This document shows, piece by piece, positions 26,607 to 34,935 of a stretch of 48,298 bases of DNA; the stretch's first letter is position 1; every line of letters begins with the position of its first letter. The translations under genes were made by a program, and so were the position numbers. Source of the DNA: Pseudomonadota bacterium (GTDB lineage Bacteria > Pseudomonadota > Gammaproteobacteria > JAKAQQ01); assembly GCA_027365475.1 (NCBI GenBank), contig DAHXNI010000059.1:1-48298 (forward strand). Direction: 5' to 3'. The notes under the pieces are model-generated. The model had not been told where the DNA came from. It made no database searches and saw nothing but the letters and a program-made list of their open reading frames with translations.

Positions 26607-26984
26607 ATGCAAAAGAATGAACGTGGGATGACTTTTATTGGCTGGGCGCTTTCGATATTTCTCTTTGTAATTTTTGCCCTGGCTGCCGTACGGCTGGTCC
26701 CCGTCTATCTCGAATACATGACTGTGCGCTCCGCAGTCGATGCGGCGGCTCATAGCGTCCATCACCCCAGCCGGGAGCGGCTTTTTCGAGCGGTTGTTCT
26801 GCAGTTTGATGTGAACCAAGTGACGGCCATCCATTCACGCAATGTCGCCATCACACGGACATACCATCATTTCACACTCACCGTCGACTATACGGCCCGC
26901 ACTCCCTTCATTGGAAACGTGGGCTTTGCGGTACACTTCCATCATATGGTCAAAATCAGGGCAAACGAAAACGGCAATGGCTGA
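26607..26984 (+). CDS. DUF4845 membrane protein
   Basis: A 125-residue protein with one N-terminal helix (FIGWALSIFLFVIFALAAVRLVPVYLEYM) and a small periplasmic domain. The N-terminal GMTFIGW plus the helix resemble the DUF4845 family, which lies between lepB and rnc in many beta- and gammaproteobacteria. Its function is unknown. It overlaps rnc by eight bases. Confidence 0.85.
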   Translation: MQKNERGMTFIGWALSIFLFVIFALAAVRLVPVYLEYMTVRSAVDAAAHSVHHPSRERLFRAVVLQFDVNQVTAIHSRNVAITRTYHHFTLTVDYTARTPFIGNVGFAVHFHHMVKIRANENGNG

Positions 26985-27654
26985 AATGCAAGGCACGGCC
27001 CTCGAGTTGAGGTTGGGTTATTGTTTTCATAATCGGGCCCTTCTGGATCTCGCGCTGACGCATCGGAGTCATGCCCAGAGGCATAACGAGCGGCTAGAGT
27101 TTTTGGGCGATGCCGTTCTGGGCTGGGTGGTTGCAGAACGTCTCTACCGAATGTATCCGGAATGGAATGAGGGACAGCTGACCCGAGCCCGGGCAGGCTT
27201 AGTCCGTCAGAAGACGCTGGCGGAACTGGCCGATTCCCTGGCCCTTGGGGATCAGTTTCGGATGGGCGGCGGGGTCATGCTGGATGGGGCGGCTCGGGAG
27301 CGTGCACTGGCATCGGCTCTCGAGGCGCTGGTTGGGGGTATTGTTCTTGAGGCTGGACCTGAGATAGCCCAGTCCATCATCGAACGGCTATTCGGGAACT
27401 GGTGGCTTGATGTTTCGGATCTCGCTGAACACAAAGACGCGAAAACACGCCTTCAGGAGCGCCTGCAGGGCAAGGGTCTGCCTCCTCCACGGTACCTGCT
27501 TGAAACGACAGAGGGTCCGGGCCACCGCCGTCGCTTCAAGGTGCGTTGTGAGATTCCAGAACCATCACTCAGTGCCGAAGGAACGGGCGGAAGCGTACGG
27601 CTTGCTGAACAGGCTGCCGCCGAGTTACTGATTGCGAAGATGGATCATGACTGA
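26977..27654 (+). CDS. rnc: Ribonuclease III
   Basis: A 225-residue double-strand RNase for rRNA and mRNA processing. The signature NERLEFLGDAVLGW with metal-binding residues, the second ALEALVGGIVLEAG block, and a C-terminal dsRBD (KTRLQERLQGKGLPPPRY) are visible. The start ATG at 26977 overlaps DUF4845; the frame opens earlier but the family's length fits this start. It overlaps era by eight bases. Confidence 0.95.
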   Translation: MAEMQGTALELRLGYCFHNRALLDLALTHRSHAQRHNERLEFLGDAVLGWVVAERLYRMYPEWNEGQLTRARAGLVRQKTLAELADSLALGDQFRMGGGVMLDGAARERALASALEALVGGIVLEAGPEIAQSIIERLFGNWWLDVSDLAEHKDAKTRLQERLQGKGLPPPRYLLETTEGPGHRRRFKVRCEIPEPSLSAEGTGGSVRLAEQAAAELLIAKMDHD

Positions 27655-28591
27655 ACAGCCTGATCAGGTTATCACGGTCGCCTTGGTCGGGCGGACAAAT
27701 GTCGGTAAGTCGTCTCTTTTCAATGCATTGGCAGAAGAAAAACTGAGTATCGTCACGCGCAAACCGCACACGACACGGTTTCCAGTCGCCGCCCCTGTTG
27801 TGGGGGCAACTCAGACCATCTGGCTTTGGGATACCCCTGGCGCGAGTGAACGTCCGACTCATCCTATGCAGCGCTGGCTCAACGAATCAGTTTGGCAATC
27901 TGTTGATCGCGCGGATGCCCTGCTTTTTGTGGTCGAAGCGATGCATTGGCTTCCGGCTGATCAGTCGGTTCTGGAGCAAGCCAGGCGATTGGGCAAGCCT
28001 ATGGGCGGCGTGGTCACGAAAATAGACCGGATCAAGTCTAAAACAGTATTGTTGCCATTCCTGGCCGAGCTTGCGTTGCAACCGGACATACGTTTTTGGG
28101 TTCCGGTATCGGCGATTCGTCACGAAAACCTATCCCGGCTGATCTCCTGTGTGGATGAATACTGCTCATTGGTCTCTGCTCAACCCGCCGCATTACTTCC
28201 TGAGAGGCGTGGGCTTGCATTCCCTGATTTTGCAGCTGAGCTTTTTCGTGAGCGGTTAATGGAGCGTCTGTCAGGCGAGTTGCCCTATGCACTGCATGTA
28301 CTCTGCAACCGGTGGGTAGATGAGGTGGACCGCATGGAGATTGAGTTCCGTATTGTTGTCGAACGGCCTGGGCAGAAGCGGATCGTCGTGGGTACCGGAG
28401 GACAGGTGCTGCGACAAGTGGGGAGCGACGTCCGTACCGCTCTTGAAAAGCAGACCGGAAAGCGAGTGATGCTGCGGAGCTGGGTTGAGATCGATCCGGA
28501 CTGGAGCCTGAAACGGCCTGAAGTAATTTTACGCACGGATGCGAAAAGCGCGGATTCACTTCCTGCACCCTGGCCTCCCGGACATGGCTAG
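27647..28591 (+). CDS. era: Ribosome assembly GTPase Era
   Basis: A 314-residue GTPase involved in 30S maturation. G1 GRTNVGKSS, G2 Thr in RKPHTTRF, G3 DTPG are standard; G4 reads TKID in place of the usual NKxD, so base recognition there is slightly changed. The C-terminal KH domain shows GQKRIVVGTGGQVLRQVG. It follows rnc as is usual and overlaps recO by eight bases. Confidence 0.93.
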   Translation: MTEQPDQVITVALVGRTNVGKSSLFNALAEEKLSIVTRKPHTTRFPVAAPVVGATQTIWLWDTPGASERPTHPMQRWLNESVWQSVDRADALLFVVEAMHWLPADQSVLEQARRLGKPMGGVVTKIDRIKSKTVLLPFLAELALQPDIRFWVPVSAIRHENLSRLISCVDEYCSLVSAQPAALLPERRGLAFPDFAAELFRERLMERLSGELPYALHVLCNRWVDEVDRMEIEFRIVVERPGQKRIVVGTGGQVLRQVGSDVRTALEKQTGKRVMLRSWVEIDPDWSLKRPEVILRTDAKSADSLPAPWPPGHG

Positions 28592-29303
28592 AATCTGGGG
28601 TGAACCGGCATGGGTGCTTCACACCCGTGACTACGGGGAATCCAGCCAGATCGTCGAGCTTTTGACCTATCATCACGGACGTGTAAATGTGCTGGCGCGG
28701 GGAGTCAAGCGTACACGGCGAGCAGGGCGTCTCGACGTTTTGATTCCATGGGTCGTCGCCTGGAGCGGACGCGACGGGCAACTTGCCACCTTGACAAGCG
28801 CAGACCCATATGGCATTCCGCTGCGTCTTGGGGGTGTCGCTCTCTGGGCTGGTTTTCACCTCAATGATTTGATACTGCGGATGACCGGCCAGTACGACCC
28901 GATCATGGGAATCTACGACCGATATAGTGAGGCGGTAAGGGCGCTCCAAAACAACTCGCCAGCCCGAGTCGTGTGCTTGTTTGAACGTGACCTGCTCGCC
29001 CGGTTGGGATATGCTTTGAATCTCACCGAAGACGCGGACGAACACCGTCCGATTGACCCGGATGCCCAGTATTGTTTCGATCCGCTTTCGGGCGCGCGGC
29101 GCGCGAGTTCCGGGGTGGGCTGGAGTGTGAGAGGCGAATCGCTTCTGAATCTTGCGCAAGGGCGACTGGACGATCGCCGATCGCTTGATGAGGCGCGAAG
29201 GCTACTGGCTTCGGTTTATGATGCCCATCTCGGGCCGGACGTGTTGCGGGTGCGGCGCTGGCTTGAGACGCTTATGCAATTTTCAGACCAGGCAGGACAG
29301 TGA
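28584..29303 (+). CDS. recO: DNA repair protein RecO
   Basis: A 239-residue protein of RecO size. An N-terminal OB-fold (WVLHTRDYGESSQIVELLT, HHGRVNVLARGVKR) is followed by a helical part with FERDLLARLGYALNL. It acts with RecR. ATG 28584 starts the standard MARIWGEPAWVLHTRDYGE. It overlaps era by eight and pdxJ by four bases. Zinc-binding Cys seem absent, as is common in gammaproteobacterial RecO. Confidence 0.9.
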   Translation: MARIWGEPAWVLHTRDYGESSQIVELLTYHHGRVNVLARGVKRTRRAGRLDVLIPWVVAWSGRDGQLATLTSADPYGIPLRLGGVALWAGFHLNDLILRMTGQYDPIMGIYDRYSEAVRALQNNSPARVVCLFERDLLARLGYALNLTEDADEHRPIDPDAQYCFDPLSGARRASSGVGWSVRGESLLNLAQGRLDDRRSLDEARRLLASVYDAHLGPDVLRVRRWLETLMQFSDQAGQ

Positions 29304-30058
29304 TTGTGAACTCGCCTTTCGGACAAAAGATTCTGCTGGGCGTCAACATCGATCATATTGCAACGCTGCGTGAGGCACGGGGAACACTCTATCCGGATCT
29401 AATCCAGGTTGCCTGGTTGGCTCAACAGGGGGGTGCTGACAACATCACCGTTCATCTGCGCGAGGATCGTCGTCATATTCAGGAAATGGATGTACGGGCA
29501 TTGCTCGATCGGATTCGACTTCCCTTGAACCTCGAGATGAGCCTTGCGGCTGATATCGTGGAACAGGCTGTTCTCCTGCGACCTCCGATGGTATGCATTG
29601 TGCCCGAGAACCGTGCAGAACGGACTACAGAGAGTGGACTTGCTGTCCGGGCAGAGGTGAATCGTCTGCGTCCGGTGCTCGAATCTTTTGCTGCTCTAGG
29701 GATTCGGGTTTCACTTTTTGTGGACCCGGTTTTTGAGGATATTGATGCGGCCGCAGCACTCCATGTACATGCGATCGAACTCCACACGGGTTGCTATGCC
29801 AACGCGCGGGATGCGAGCGATGCTGCCCGCTATTGGAAAATCCTGGCCCAGGCAGCCGAGCAGGCCTTTCATCTGGGGCTTGAGGTTCATGCCGGCCATG
29901 GGCTGAGTTACGATAATGTGCAAATGGCCGCACGCCTTCCGCACATCCGGACATTCAATATTGGTCATGCGATCGTGTGTGAGTCTGTCCTGACCGGGAT
30001 GGAGAGTGCGGTTCGTCGCATGAAAAACCTGATTGAGACCGCCGGATCACACCGATGA
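29300..30058 (+). CDS. pdxJ: Pyridoxine 5'-phosphate synthase
   Basis: A 252-residue TIM-barrel enzyme that makes pyridoxine 5'-phosphate from 3-amino-2-oxopropyl phosphate and deoxyxylulose 5-phosphate. Marks are LLGVNIDHIATLREARG, ITVHLREDRRHIQ, MVCIVPENR, and HAGHGLSYDN. The GTG start at 29300 overlaps recO by four bases; the stop overlaps acpS by four. pdxJ-acpS order is classical. Confidence 0.95.
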   Translation: MIVNSPFGQKILLGVNIDHIATLREARGTLYPDLIQVAWLAQQGGADNITVHLREDRRHIQEMDVRALLDRIRLPLNLEMSLAADIVEQAVLLRPPMVCIVPENRAERTTESGLAVRAEVNRLRPVLESFAALGIRVSLFVDPVFEDIDAAAALHVHAIELHTGCYANARDASDAARYWKILAQAAEQAFHLGLEVHAGHGLSYDNVQMAARLPHIRTFNIGHAIVCESVLTGMESAVRRMKNLIETAGSHR

Positions 30059-30471
30059 TCATGGGGGTTGGAACTGATCTGGTTTCGATCGAACGAATGC
30101 AGAGGCTTTGGTCGCGGCATGGTCAGCGTGCCCTGGAGCGCATTCTGACTGACCGGGAACAGGCTCTTGCCGTGGCTCATCGCAATCCGGTACGTTTTCT
30201 GGCGATGCGTTTTGCTGGAAAAGAGGCAGTGGCCAAGGCACTGGGTACCGGCTTCCGGGGCGTGGTCTCGCTGCAGGCTCTGTCAATTCTCCCGGATGGG
30301 TTTGGCAAGCCGACGGTTTTGTTTTCTGATGACTTGCGCCAAGAACTCGAACGTCGCCAAATCACCGGTGTTGAGATCAGTCTGGCGGATGCTTCGGGTC
30401 TGGCGTTGGCGTTTGCGGTTGCATGGAGCGGGTCACGGGGCGATTCAGGACATTTTGGATCGAACGGGTGA
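30055..30471 (+). CDS. acpS: Holo-[acyl-carrier-protein] synthase
   Basis: A 138-residue phosphopantetheinyl transferase. MGVGTDLVSIERMQRLW and the RFAGKEAVAKALGTGFRG motif with the metal-binding Glu are present; the C-terminal SLADASGLALAFAVA strand is typical. Its last 95 bases overlap, tail to tail, the 3' end of the minus-strand hybrid kinase. It ends the lepA operon series. Confidence 0.93.
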   Translation: MIMGVGTDLVSIERMQRLWSRHGQRALERILTDREQALAVAHRNPVRFLAMRFAGKEAVAKALGTGFRGVVSLQALSILPDGFGKPTVLFSDDLRQELERRQITGVEISLADASGLALAFAVAWSGSRGDSGHFGSNG

Positions 30472-33106
30472 GGTCAACTTCACGGATAGGCTTGATCAGA
30501 TAATCTCGGATACCGGCATTCATAGCTTCGAGACGGCTTTCCGAGAGGATGTCTGCACTGATTGCAATGAGTGGAAGGTTTGGATGCCGTTCACTGATAG
30601 CGCGTGCAGACTGGATTCCGTCCAGGTTGGGCATGTGAATGTCGAGTAGGACGAGATCCCAGCACCCCTGTTCGATCTCCTGAAGGAGCGCTTCTCCATT
30701 TGAACATGCGGTAACCTCTGCTCCCTGGTGAATCAGCATGCGTGTCAGAAGCGTGCGGTTCACGGCGTTGTCTTCTGCCAGAAGGATCCTGATACCACTC
30801 AATCCGGATACAGGGCTCGTGGCGGGGCCATTGTTTCTAGGCTCGACGGTGTCAGGGTGAACTGGTTTCGAGAGAATTTCCATCACCGTAGCTTCGAGCT
30901 GTGTCCAGTCCGCAGTCGAGAGGTTCAGGTTGTGATCGGATTGGTCCATCAGATTGCGCAGTCGAACCAATGCGTCTTTCAGTGCCGTGAGCTTAAGAAA
31001 TCTGGCGGTTCCGTCCAGCTGGTGCAGCGCTTCACGGACCACATCTCTGTTACCGCTTCCCCAAGCACCTTTGAGTGCAGCAATCTGGATGGGGAGCTCC
31101 CGGCTCAACAGGTCCGAGAGTTCCGGATCCTCAGGTGTGTGTGCGCCTGGATCCAGGAGTTTAGACAAGTTGAGGTGGAGTTCCCGCCTAGGGGTATGCA
31201 TCGAAACGGCATGCCCTTTGAGGACCCGTCCGATTTTTCGCAGCTGCCTGCGGTCGGCACTTGCGGCCAGTATCAGGTGTTTTCCGGAAATGGGTTGCAC
31301 TTGCTCTGGGATGACTCCTGCAAGGATTTCTTGTACGGAAGCGATATTCACAATGCTAATCGTGGCAATGGGGAGGGTGCCCGTTTCTCGGGAAAGTGGT
31401 TCGGGCAATCTGGTTGAATGGACCCTGAGGCCCCACTGGTGAAAAAGGCGGACAAAGCGCTCTTGGAACAGTTCGGGTGCTTCCAGCCGGATTACGCCGG
31501 ATAAGCGGGGTGCCGTTTCAGAGTCGGGGCCGGGTCTGGAATCGTTCGGGAATGCAAGTTCGACAATGAAGCGGCTGCCCCGTTCTGGTTCGCTTTCAAC
31601 CCGAATCGTCCCTTTCATCGCCTCAATCAGACGGCGGCAAATGGCTAGTCCGAGGCCAACGCCTCCCTGTACGCGGGATGAAGAGGCGTCGGCTTGGGTA
31701 AAGGGTTCGAAAATGCGGTTGAGATCCCGTGAGGAAAGGCCGACCCCGCTGTCCTCGACTATGAATTCAAACTCCGTCGCAGAGGGTTCGGATTTCTGCC
31801 GCATCATGACGCGAACCAAGCCATGTTCTGTGAACTTAATGGCATTGCCGATCAGGTTGTTAAAAATCTGTCGTAGTTTCCCGGCATCGGCAAGAACCAT
31901 AGGAGAGCATTCATCGTAAAGATCCGGGAGCATGTCAAGTCCTTTCTGCCAAGCGTAGGGCGCCAGCATGGCGATCACGTCTTCCAGAACGACCTGAATG
32001 TTGCAGGGTTCTTGCAAGAGATCCAAATGTCCGGCTTCAATCCGGGACAACCGCAGAACCTGATCGATCAACTCCAGCAGGTTCTGGCTGGAACGCTGGA
32101 TCAAAGTCAGGTATTCCCGCTGATCGGTATCCAGAGATGTTCCTGCTAGAAAATCCACATAGCCGAGAATGGTATTCATGGGCGTGCGGATCTCATGGTT
32201 GATATTAGCTAAAAAATCTGTTTTGGCACGGTTTGCCGCGACGGCCTGCTTGCGGGCCAAATCCAGAGCAACGTTTTTAATTTCTACTGCCTCGAGTGTT
32301 TCCCGGAGTTCCTGGGTTGCCTGCTCCACATCGGCTTCCAGTTGGTTGGTACTTTGCTCGATTTGGGCTGCCAGCTGGTTGATCCCCTGTTCGAGCTGTC
32401 CGAGTTCACCGGACGAGTGTTGGTTCAAGCGGACCGACATCGTACCTTGGGCGAGTTTTTTGACGGATCTCAGCATTTGCACAAGAGGGGCTGTAATCGA
32501 ACGGCTCATACGCGCAGCCAGAATAAAAGTGGCGATGAGACCTGTCAGCATGAGAAGCAGGCCTTCGAGAATGATGCGACTTTCTTGCTCGCTCACATGG
32601 CGGGTAGAGAGGGTGAGGCGGATAAACCCGATCGTCTGTTCCGGAAGCCGGTTCGGTTTCAAAAGTTTCTGGAATAGCCCGTGGTTTGGATTCAACCGTA
32701 ATTGGCGAAGCACAATGGGAGACTGGAAAACCCAGTGCTGCGGGCTCGGTCGCGACAGCAGGTTGATGAGATAGGTTGCGCTTTCTTCGGCAAAACTGCG
32801 CTGGGATTCAGGACGGCGCCCTCTGACGAGCATGCGTCCCGTGCGGGTAGCGATTGCGACTTCAGAAACTGCTGAGTGTGTCAGTGTCGAATGAATCAAA
32901 CGATCGAGAATGGTGCGATTCCGCGTCAAGACACCATACTGGGAGGCTGGTGCGAGTTGCTGCGAGAGCGTGAGTCCAAGGTTTCTCCTTGAATTGCGCA
33001 GTGCGGAGAGGTTAGTGGAGACGAAATAGACTGCGAGGGCAATGGAAATCAGGGCAGCTGGACCCCAGGCGATCAGGAGTACGCGCCCTCGAATGCTGAG
33101 TTTCAT
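30377..33106 (-). CDS. BarA-like hybrid sensor histidine kinase
   Basis: A 909-residue inner-membrane kinase. In order: helix 1 (about 8-28), a periplasmic segment to about 185, helix 2 (about 188-208), HAMP, a coiled coil (QSTNQLEADVEQATQEL), HisKA with phosphoacceptor His304 (NHEIRTPMN), HATPase (NLIGNAIKFTEHG; VEDSGVGLS; QGGVGLGLAICRRL), a degenerate receiver-like part (about 555-650), an HPt-like segment with His695 (REALHQLDGTARFLKL), and a C-terminal receiver with Asp822 (LVLLDIHMPN, ISADI, IKP). In BarA the HPt follows the receiver; here it precedes it. No response-regulator gene is adjacent, so the partner (probably UvrY/GacA type by analogy) lies elsewhere. It overlaps the binding-protein gene by four bases. 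Confidence 0.9.
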   Translation of the reverse strand: MKLSIRGRVLLIAWGPAALISIALAVYFVSTNLSALRNSRRNLGLTLSQQLAPASQYGVLTRNRTILDRLIHSTLTHSAVSEVAIATRTGRMLVRGRRPESQRSFAEESATYLINLLSRPSPQHWVFQSPIVLRQLRLNPNHGLFQKLLKPNRLPEQTIGFIRLTLSTRHVSEQESRIILEGLLLMLTGLIATFILAARMSRSITAPLVQMLRSVKKLAQGTMSVRLNQHSSGELGQLEQGINQLAAQIEQSTNQLEADVEQATQELRETLEAVEIKNVALDLARKQAVAANRAKTDFLANINHEIRTPMNTILGYVDFLAGTSLDTDQREYLTLIQRSSQNLLELIDQVLRLSRIEAGHLDLLQEPCNIQVVLEDVIAMLAPYAWQKGLDMLPDLYDECSPMVLADAGKLRQIFNNLIGNAIKFTEHGLVRVMMRQKSEPSATEFEFIVEDSGVGLSSRDLNRIFEPFTQADASSSRVQGGVGLGLAICRRLIEAMKGTIRVESEPERGSRFIVELAFPNDSRPGPDSETAPRLSGVIRLEAPELFQERFVRLFHQWGLRVHSTRLPEPLSRETGTLPIATISIVNIASVQEILAGVIPEQVQPISGKHLILAASADRRQLRKIGRVLKGHAVSMHTPRRELHLNLSKLLDPGAHTPEDPELSDLLSRELPIQIAALKGAWGSGNRDVVREALHQLDGTARFLKLTALKDALVRLRNLMDQSDHNLNLSTADWTQLEATVMEILSKPVHPDTVEPRNNGPATSPVSGLSGIRILLAEDNAVNRTLLTRMLIHQGAEVTACSNGEALLQEIEQGCWDLVLLDIHMPNLDGIQSARAISERHPNLPLIAISADILSESRLEAMNAGIRDYLIKPIREVDLTRSIQNVLNRPVTRSMQPQTPTPDPKHPPD

Positions 33107-34077
33107 ACGCGTGGATTCGACCGAGAAGCTAAAACGGGCTTATGCATGCGCTTCAATATCTCGGAAGTTTGTGGCAAAGCGATACCCAGAGTATCGGCAA
33201 CGTCTGGGTTGAGAAGCAGTCTGAATTGAGCCGGATAGGTGGGTTTGGGGAGGAAAAAGTGGGGATTTTTTAAGCCTGCAAGAATGTACAGGGTCTGTTT
33301 AGCAAACTCCGCAGGAGTTGAATAGACGGCTGCCAGCGCTCCTGCCTGGACATATGCTGGCGCGTAGCTGATGATGGGTACTCCGTAACGGATAGTGCGC
33401 AGCAGGATAGTGGGAAGCGTAACAGCGTTATAAATCGTGGCGTCCGGGAATTCGATGAGGACATCCGTTCCGGGCAAGACAAAACGGAAGGCGCTGAAAA
33501 TAGCGTGCAAACGATTGGGTACGATGATGATATGGGCCGCATAACCGAGGCTGCTCGAAACCCGTTGAATACCGGGTTTGCGCCATCCCTGGTTCTTGCT
33601 GAGCACTGTTGAGATAGCATGCAGCCGTGGGATCAGCACTCGGGCTAGAGATAAAAAACGGGTCAAAGGCTGGTTGAGATAGATGGCCGTCACTTGTGCA
33701 GTGGGTGATGCATGTTCAGTCAGCCGTTGAAAAGCATGATGAGTGACATAGATGGCGAGAGTCGGTACCCGAAGATGCAGATGCAGCACACGGGCGAGGT
33801 TGTCGGGCCCCACTACGACAAGCAGGCGGGCTTCTTCAAGAACACGCTTGGTCTCATCCCCGAATGCGATCGGCGTTTTTTTTGCTGGGTAAATGATATC
33901 GGCTGGAACCGCGCCCTCATGCGCAAGCCCAGTTGCTAGGTCATGTGTAAAGCGCCGGTATGCCGATAACCTTTTTGTGGTGACGAGCACCCAAGGGTGA
34001 AGTATCTGCCCGTCAATCGGCGCAGCTGTGCCCATGGCGACCAGAGCCAGACAGAGCGAAAAGGCCATTTTGCGCAT
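33103..34077 (-). CDS. ABC-type substrate-binding-like periplasmic protein
   Basis: A 324-residue secreted protein. A signal peptide (MRKMAFSLCLALVAMGTAAP) is followed by a fold like the TrpX/PF04392 uncharacterised ABC binding proteins: VLVTTKRLSAYRRF, LLVVVGPDNLARVL, a GTDVLIEFPDATIYN segment and ISYAPAYVQAGALAAVYS. No ABC permease or ATPase is beside it. Four-base overlap with the downstream hybrid kinase suggests it presents a ligand to the kinase rather than to a transporter. Ligand unknown. Confidence 0.75.
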   Translation of the reverse strand: MRKMAFSLCLALVAMGTAAPIDGQILHPWVLVTTKRLSAYRRFTHDLATGLAHEGAVPADIIYPAKKTPIAFGDETKRVLEEARLLVVVGPDNLARVLHLHLRVPTLAIYVTHHAFQRLTEHASPTAQVTAIYLNQPLTRFLSLARVLIPRLHAISTVLSKNQGWRKPGIQRVSSSLGYAAHIIIVPNRLHAIFSAFRFVLPGTDVLIEFPDATIYNAVTLPTILLRTIRYGVPIISYAPAYVQAGALAAVYSTPAEFAKQTLYILAGLKNPHFFLPKPTYPAQFRLLLNPDVADTLGIALPQTSEILKRMHKPVLASRSNPRV

Positions 34078-34125
34078 AAAATGATTCTACCAAGGGGTGA
34101 ATGGTCGGAACAGGGGGCTCACGGC

Positions 34126-34935
34126 GTGTCTGAAACGGTTCTCGCGTTCGATATCGAGACCATACCGGATATTGACCTTGGATCAAGGCTTTACGGGTTG
34201 GAGGGGCTTGCGGACGCTGAACAATTCGAGGCTCTGCTCCAGAAACGCAGGCAAGATGCTTCCGGAAGTGAGTTTATGCCCATTCATTTGCACCGGGTGA
34301 TTGTGATCGGCATGGTGCTCAAAACACCGGAGGGGTTGCGCTGTTTTTCGCTTGGGACGGGTGTTCCCACCGAACGCGAGCGGATTGAGCGGTTTTTTGC
34401 AGGCCTCGAACGCTGGATACCGCGGCTTGTGTCCTGGAACGGGACCCAATTTGACCTGCCTGTCCTGAATTATCGCTCGCTGCGTTACGGCATCTCTGCC
34501 GCCCGTTATTGGGAAACCGGAGAGCGTCATTCTGACTTTCGATTCAATAATTACCTGGCACGTTTCCACTGGCGACATACAGATCTGATGGATGTACTGG
34601 GTGGATATCAAGCCGGACGCAACTCCGTCCGGCTTGCGGAAGCGGCTCAGCTCGTGGGGCTTCCTGGAAAGCTGGGATTCGCCGGGGATCAGGTGCTTGA
34701 GCAGTATCTCAAAGGCCAATTGGAAAGGATTGACCGTTATTGTGAAACGGATGCTTTGACCACATACCTGCTGTTTCTCAGACTGGAAAAAATGCGAGGC
34801 CGGCTCGACTCCGATGCGTTCAGGGCAGCGAGCGATGAGGTACTTGTGTGGCTTGAGTCCCAGAAAGATCCCTATTGGCATGATTTTTTGACACATTGGG
34901 ATTTGGGATGTTGGCATGTCGAGGATTCCTCTTGA
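34126..34935 (+). CDS. DEDDy 3'-5' exonuclease (PolB-related)
   Basis: About 269 residues. The sequence shows exonuclease motifs: FDIETIPD (Exo I), SWNGTQFDLPVL (Exo II) and YCETDALTTYLL (Exo III, the Y-x3-D form), so it belongs to the predicted PolB-like 3'-5' exonuclease family. Substrate unknown. The frame reaches ATG 34081, only three bases from the divergent start at 34077; GTG 34126, with AGGGGG upstream, is preferred because it leaves about 48 bases for divergent promoters. It overlaps rlmD by four bases. Confidence 0.85.
   Translation: MSETVLAFDIETIPDIDLGSRLYGLEGLADAEQFEALLQKRRQDASGSEFMPIHLHRVIVIGMVLKTPEGLRCFSLGTGVPTERERIERFFAGLERWIPRLVSWNGTQFDLPVLNYRSLRYGISAARYWETGERHSDFRFNNYLARFHWRHTDLMDVLGGYQAGRNSVRLAEAAQLVGLPGKLGFAGDQVLEQYLKGQLERIDRYCETDALTTYLLFLRLEKMRGRLDSDAFRAASDEVLVWLESQKDPYWHDFLTHWDLGCWHVEDSS

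Noticed and set aside
28038-29159. 373-codon open frame on minus strand
   Set aside because: Opposite era and recO, which have clear motifs; the translated product shows no family features.
30728-31417. 229-codon open frame on plus strand inside the hybrid kinase
   Set aside because: Shadow of the kinase HPt and linker coding region.
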